Of a stretch of 64,000 nt of DNA, positions 60,579 through 64,000 are shown in pieces. The notes beneath the pieces were generated by a model. That model was not told the origin of the DNA, did not search any database, and saw nothing but the letters and a program-made list of their open reading frames with translations. The stretch spans positions 1 to 64,000 of the forward strand of contig NZ_BCUY01000006.1 of the NCBI RefSeq assembly GCF_001591465.1, given 5' to 3'. The stretch's first letter is position 1. Every line of letters begins with the position of its first letter. The position numbers were made by a program, and so were the translations under genes. Source of the DNA: Cytobacillus firmus NBRC 15306 (GTDB taxonomy: Bacteria; Bacillota; Bacilli; Bacillales; Cytobacillaceae).

Positions 60579-61715
60579 ATGAAACAGGCAGTGCATTTTG
60601 GAGCAGGAAACATAGGAAGAGGATTTATCGGAGCATTATTTTCACAGTCAGGCTACCATGTGACATTTGTCGATATTGCTGAAGGGATTATCAACCAATT
60701 AAACGAAGAAAAACAATATAAAGTGATACTGGCTGCAGATGAACAGGAAAGCTTAATCATTGAAAATGTGTCAGGATTGAACAATCTGACGCAGGAGGCT
60801 GAAGTGATTGAGGCCATTAAACAGGCTGATTTCTTAACGACAGCCATTGGGCCCAATATCCTTCCGCGGATTGCGCCGTTAATGGCGAAAGGCCTGGCTG
60901 CCAGAGCAGAAGCAGGAATTAACGAGAAGCTTTATGTCATCGCATGTGAAAATCAGATCTCGGCAACTGATTTATTAAAAGGATATATTTTGGAGAATCT
61001 GGAGAGCGGTATTAATCTTGAGAATGTATCATTCTTAAACTCCGCTGTTGACCGGATTGTCCCTATTCAAAACAATCAGGGATCACTCGATGTTCTGGTT
61101 GAACCGTACCATGAATGGGTTGTCGAAACAACTGAAGACATTCCGCATATTGAAGGAATGAAGATTGTTCCGGAGCTTGCGCCGTTTATCGAAAGAAAGC
61201 TGTTCACGGTTAACACAGGACATGCGGTTATTGCGTACTTCGGCTACCTGGCAGGGAAAGAAACCATCGACCAGACACTTGCTGACGGGGACATTTACAA
61301 GCAGGTGCAGGCAACACTAGGCGAAACAGGTGCCTATTTAATAGATCGCTATGATCTGAATCCGGACGAACATCAGAAATATATCGATAAAATTATCGGC
61401 CGTTTTGAGAATGCCCGCCTGAATGACGGTGTCACGCGAGTCGGCCGTTCACCAATAAGGAAGCTTGGACCTGAAGACAGACTGGTCCGCCCGGCACTGC
61501 AGGCCCAAAAAGCAGGTTTATCTTACACAAACCTCGCAAAAGCTATTGCTGCGGCGCTATTGTTTGATAGCAGGGAAGATGACGAAGCGGTAAAACTCCA
61601 GGAGATGATTCAAGACAACGGAGTGCAGTTTGTGCTGAAAGAAGTTTGCGGACTGGAAGAATCAGGCGAGCTTGCTAAAGAAGTACTGAAACAGTATGAA
61701 TTGTTGAAAAAATAA
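60579..61715 (+). CDS. mtlD: Mannitol-1-phosphate 5-dehydrogenase
   Basis: A 378-residue NAD-dependent dehydrogenase that converts mannitol-1-phosphate to fructose-6-phosphate. It has the NAD motif VHFGAGNIGRGFIGALFSQSGYHVTFVDI, ACENQISATDLLK, SAVDRIVP, RKLFTVNTGHAVIAYFGYLAG (with the catalytic lysine) and RVGRSPIRKLGPEDRLV. It starts 12 bases after mtlR and ends before a strong terminator. Confidence 0.96.
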   Translation: MKQAVHFGAGNIGRGFIGALFSQSGYHVTFVDIAEGIINQLNEEKQYKVILAADEQESLIIENVSGLNNLTQEAEVIEAIKQADFLTTAIGPNILPRIAPLMAKGLAARAEAGINEKLYVIACENQISATDLLKGYILENLESGINLENVSFLNSAVDRIVPIQNNQGSLDVLVEPYHEWVVETTEDIPHIEGMKIVPELAPFIERKLFTVNTGHAVIAYFGYLAGKETIDQTLADGDIYKQVQATLGETGAYLIDRYDLNPDEHQKYIDKIIGRFENARLNDGVTRVGRSPIRKLGPEDRLVRPALQAQKAGLSYTNLAKAIAAALLFDSREDDEAVKLQEMIQDNGVQFVLKEVCGLEESGELAKEVLKQYELLKK

Positions 61716-61723
61716 ATGGATTT

Positions 61724-61757
61724 AAGGCTGCTGAAATGTTCGGCAGCCTTATTTTTT
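61724..61757 (+). terminator. Terminator of the mannitol operon
   Basis: AAGGCTGCTGAA (61724-61735) pairs with TTCGGCAGCCTT (61739-61750), followed by ATTTTTTG. Confidence 0.9.
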
Positions 61758-61789
61758 GTGGGATTTTCGGTGGGTGGAAAATAGGTTTC

Positions 61790-62076
61790 ATGGAGGGGTC
61801 ATGAGGACCAAAATGGGTGGAGAGGTGATGAAATGGTCGTCATGGAGGGCTCATGAGACCCAAAAGGGTTGGAGAGCGGAGAAACTGGTCTCCATGGAGA
61901 GCTCATGAGGCCCAAAGTGGGTTGGGTGCAGAGGAAATGGTCGTTATGGAGGGCTCATGAGACCCAAAAGGGTTGGAGAGCGGAGAAACTGGTCTCCATG
62001 GAGAGCTTATGAGGCCCAAAGTGGTTTGAGTGCGGAGGAAATGGTCGCCATGAAGGACTCATGAGACCCAAAATTC
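61790..62076. repeat. 52-bp tandem repeats, five and a half copies
   Basis: Units start at 61790, 61842, 61894, 61946, 61998 and 62050 (partial), each beginning ATGGAGRGCTCATGAG or close to it. Copies 2 and 4 are identical over 52 bp and copies 3 and 5 nearly so, so the array grew by a 104-bp double unit. Each unit holds the palindrome CTCATGAG. No ORF crosses it and there are no unique spacers. Confidence 0.9.
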
Positions 62077-62109
62077 ATGAAGTCCATAAATTCCGTCTTC
62101 ATAAGGAGG

Positions 62110-62300
62110 CAAGGAGAATTGATCTCTGGTAATACAGACGAAATGCCGAATCAAGCCAGTAAAATGGGATTTAATCAAAGGAAATAAAGACGAAAACTCG
62201 GAGCTGTCTGTCAAAATGGGAGTTAATCAAAGGGAATAAAGACAAATCCCAAAGCCAATAATCAGAAGGGGTGTTAACCAGAAGCAGCAGCGCCGAAACA
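62110..62300. repeat. Second, more diverged 52-bp repeat array
   Basis: AAAATGGGATTTAATCAAAG at 62161 recurs as AAAATGGGAGTTAATCAAAG at 62213, exactly 52 bases later, followed in both by RGAATAAAGAC. Weaker partial units lie on each side. The period equals that of the neighbouring array although the sequence differs. The remaining gap to 62433 shows only A+T-rich DNA. Confidence 0.65.
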
Positions 62301-62433
62301 ATGAGATTTTTTAATACTGATGATAAATCAAAGTGTGCACTGGACAATGCTGTTTAACTTATATACTCGTTCTAAATATTAAATTTTCAAAAAATATTGA
62401 CAACTAATCTAAAAACAGATAAATTATAAAATA

Positions 62434-62462
62434 ATATAAAGTTATAACATTATACTCTTTAA
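62434..62462. promoter_or_regulatory. Operator-like A+T-rich palindrome, copy 1
   Basis: ATAAAGTTATAACATTATA followed by CTCTTTA lies immediately before the gntR ribosome binding site. Almost the same sequence recurs at 63241-63267 before the solute-binding protein gene, so it is probably the autoregulatory site of the GntR protein. Confidence 0.6.
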
Positions 62463-62476
62463 AGGGAGATACATAA

Positions 62477-63196
62477 ATGCAGATAGATAAAAGTTTACAT
62501 ATACCCCTATATAGACAAGTAGAGCAGATTCTGGAAGAAAAAATCATTTCAGGCCAATGGGAGGTAGGGAGCCAGCTGCCGACTGAGCAGGAGCTGTCCG
62601 ATCGATTCGATGTCAGCACCATTACGGTAAAAAGAGCTGTGATTGAGCTTGTGAATAAAGGTTATCTCTTCAGACAGCGAGGCAAGGGAACCTTTGTATC
62701 CGGAGCTGCTAAAGAGCAGGACCTCAATTCCATTATTTCGCTTTCCACCGGTTCGGAACAGGAACATCCGCATGAAATGCTGAGCTTTAAATATGAAACA
62801 GCAGGTTCTGAAATTGCGCAGAAGTTAAGGATTGATCCTGAGGATGAGGTGATCAAAATTGAGAGATTAAAAGTGGAAAACAATGATCCTCTCGCACTGG
62901 AATATACTTATCTTCCAGCGGAGAAATGTCGGGGGCTTACACCTGAAATGATCAATAACGACTTAATTTTTAACATTTTAAAAAGCAGATTTCATATAGC
63001 GCTAAGCAGAGCTAAGGTATTTATCCGGCCCTATATTCTTCCTGAACACCAGGCCAGGCTGCTTCAGGTGGAACCGGGAACTCCTGTATTTGAGTGGGAG
63101 CGTACTACATACACAAAGCAGGAGGATATTATAGAGTTTTCCAAGTTCTATATCCGCAGTGATAAAGAGGTTTACTATACAGAGGTTCAATTGTAA
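62477..63196 (+). CDS. GntR-family regulator with UTRA domain
   Basis: A 239-residue HutC/GntR-type regulator. The winged helix (residues 8-75) has PLYRQVEQILEEKIISGQWEVGSQLPTEQELSDRFDVSTITVKRAVIELVNKGYLFRQRGKGTFVS. The UTRA ligand domain (about 95-235) has VIKIERLKVENNDPLALEYTYLPAEKCRGL and VFEWERTTYTKQEDIIEFSKFYIRSD. It probably controls the downstream ABC transporter gene. AAAGGGAG precedes ATG 62477. Confidence 0.92.
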   Translation: MQIDKSLHIPLYRQVEQILEEKIISGQWEVGSQLPTEQELSDRFDVSTITVKRAVIELVNKGYLFRQRGKGTFVSGAAKEQDLNSIISLSTGSEQEHPHEMLSFKYETAGSEIAQKLRIDPEDEVIKIERLKVENNDPLALEYTYLPAEKCRGLTPEMINNDLIFNILKSRFHIALSRAKVFIRPYILPEHQARLLQVEPGTPVFEWERTTYTKQEDIIEFSKFYIRSDKEVYYTEVQL

Positions 63197-63240
63197 AAAA
63201 GCACGCTAAAATCACATATGGTCATTTCTGAATATAAAAG

Positions 63241-63267
63241 ATATAAAGTTATAATATTATATCTTTA
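63241..63267. promoter_or_regulatory. Operator-like A+T-rich palindrome, copy 2
   Basis: ATAAAGTTATAATATTATA followed by TCTTTA, matching the site before gntR. It lies about 125 bases before the solute-binding protein start. The same leader contains AAAAAGGAGG (63307-63316) with no start codon at the right distance. Confidence 0.6.
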
Positions 63268-63391
63268 TATTTTATATAAAAATTATAATCTCTTTAATTT
63301 AAAGCAAAAAGGAGGTATCGCTTTAACAAGTCTTCATCTTAGAACAGCTCCTTAAGTTCACAAAAGCAAAACTAAACGAGGGGGAAATGAG

Positions 63392-64000
63392 TTGAAAAAG
63401 AAAGCTTATTTGGTGTTATTGCTTTGTTTATTGCTTGTCACGGCTGCAGGATGCAGCGGCCAAACAGGAAGTTCTGCAGATGAAGGATCAGGAAAAAGTG
63501 ATGAAAAGACACTTGTCTTAGCGGCATATGGAGGAAGCTATGAGCAAAAGATGAAGGAGGACTTGATCCCTAAGTTTGAGAAAGAGCATGGCGTAAAGGT
63601 GAAATATATTACGGGAAGCTCTGTTGATACCTTATCCAAGCTTCAGGCACAAAAGGATAATCCTCAAATTGATGTGGCATTCCTTGATGATGGTCCTCAA
63701 GCTCAGGCAAAGGCGTTTGGATTGCTGGCGCCATTGGATGAGAGTGTGGTTACGAATCTGGCAGATGTCTATGATATTGCAAAAGACAAAGATAATGTCG
63801 GTGTAGGATTTGGAATCATTTCAACCGGCTTGGCTTATAACAAGGATGTCTTCGAACAGAATGGCTGGGAACCGCCTGCATCATGGAATGATTTGGCCGA
63901 TCCAAAGTTTAAAGGAAAACTAGTATTGCCATCCATTGCCAATACGTACGGAGTTCATTTTCTTCTTATGACAGCAATTACCAATGGAGGAAGTGAAGAG
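63392..64000 (+). CDS. ABC transporter substrate-binding lipoprotein, cut by window edge
   Basis: TTG 63392 with GAGGGGGAAATGA upstream; 203 codons are open to the window end. The signal peptide is LLLCLLLVTAAGC with lipobox TAAGC, followed by a Ser/Gly/Asp linker. The lobe LVLAAYGGSYEQKMKEDLIPKFEKEHGVKVKYITGSSVDTLSKLQAQK, then VAFLDDGPQAQA and YNKDVFEQNGWEPPASWNDLADPKFKGKLV, is typical of PotD/family 1 binding proteins for polyamines or related small solutes. It is probably the first gene of an importer operon controlled by the upstream GntR protein. Confidence 0.9.
   Translation, partial: MKKKAYLVLLLCLLLVTAAGCSGQTGSSADEGSGKSDEKTLVLAAYGGSYEQKMKEDLIPKFEKEHGVKVKYITGSSVDTLSKLQAQKDNPQIDVAFLDDGPQAQAKAFGLLAPLDESVVTNLADVYDIAKDKDNVGVGFGIISTGLAYNKDVFEQNGWEPPASWNDLADPKFKGKLVLPSIANTYGVHFLLMTAITNGGSEE

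Noticed and set aside
61790-62300. Possible CRISPR array
   Set aside because: Units are contiguous 52-bp repeats without unique spacers, and no cas gene is present.
63307-63316. AAAAAGGAGG in the leader of the solute-binding protein
   Set aside because: No start codon follows at a usable distance, so no gene is called; it may be chance or part of leader structure.

Overview
This window comes from an endospore-forming Bacillaceae chromosome (Bacillus sensu lato). The evidence is the spore genes (spoVAC/spoVAD/spoVAE, GerA-type remnants, coat-like proteins), strong AGGAGG ribosome binding sites with ATG, GTG and TTG starts, a B. megaterium-like cobalamin operon behind a B12 riboswitch, and repeats typical of Bacillus intergenic DNA. 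No rRNA or tRNA gene, IS element or CRISPR array was seen. I cannot name the species.

Layout. 1-4.3 kb: the end of a DUF421-like gene, then a seven-gene operon (DUF1657, YhcN-type lipoprotein, spoVAC, spoVAD, spoVAE, DUF1657, DUF421-DUF1657) behind a sigma-G-like promoter; gene order matches the spoVA2mob type. 4.3-8.2 kb: D-amino-acid catabolism (dsdA, a truncated sodium:solute symporter, N-acyl-D-amino-acid deacylase). 8.2-9 kb: gene debris. 9-14.2 kb: sucrose regulon (LacI repressor, PTS EIIBC, sucrose-6-phosphate hydrolase, fructokinase) with a cre site and three identical palindromic operators. 14.3-19 kb: accessory genes: two coupled DndB/DGQHR-like genes behind an FNR/CRP-type palindrome, the remains of a small type I toxin locus, a comK homologue, a repeat-containing coiled-coil protein and an unknown protein. 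19.2-21.5 kb: heme farnesyltransferase and a padR-membrane protein pair. 21.5-24.2 kb: decayed spore germination, royal-jelly-like and MFS genes. 24.2-41.7 kb: B12 riboswitch, the anaerobic cobalamin operon (cbiH60-J-C-D-ET-L-F-G-A-sirC-cobA-nitroreductase-btuR), a methyltransferase, the B12 ABC importer btuCDF, and a ferredoxin-CbiX fusion. 41.7-43 kb: debris, including a broken Hpt-GGDEF gene. 43.1-48.3 kb: RpiR regulator, M20 hydrolase, GNAT, N-acylamino-acid racemase and a YkvI-type membrane protein, which looks like a D-to-L amino acid conversion pathway. 48.4-56.1 kb: single genes and pseudogenes, including a frameshifted DUF3231 gene and a FrnE/DsbA-family gene whose first active-site cysteine codon is an in-frame TGA. 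56.3-61.7 kb: mannitol operon (mtlA-mtlR-mtlD). 61.8-62.3 kb: 52-bp tandem repeats. 62.4-64 kb: GntR regulator and the start of a solute-binding lipoprotein gene sharing an operator-like sequence.

Most striking observation: the FrnE-like gene at 54355-55053 keeps its ribosome binding site, ATG and whole frame, but reads W-T-D-F-A-TGA-P-F-C. The TGA sits exactly where the CxxC motif has its first cysteine, and a small hairpin with a G-containing loop follows 22 bases later. This is the pattern of a bacterial selenoprotein. A nonsense mutation is the alternative, and the window alone cannot decide. Other notable items are the orphan DndB-like pair, the decayed toxin with a surviving antisense terminator, the poly-G frameshift, and several traceable deletion junctions.
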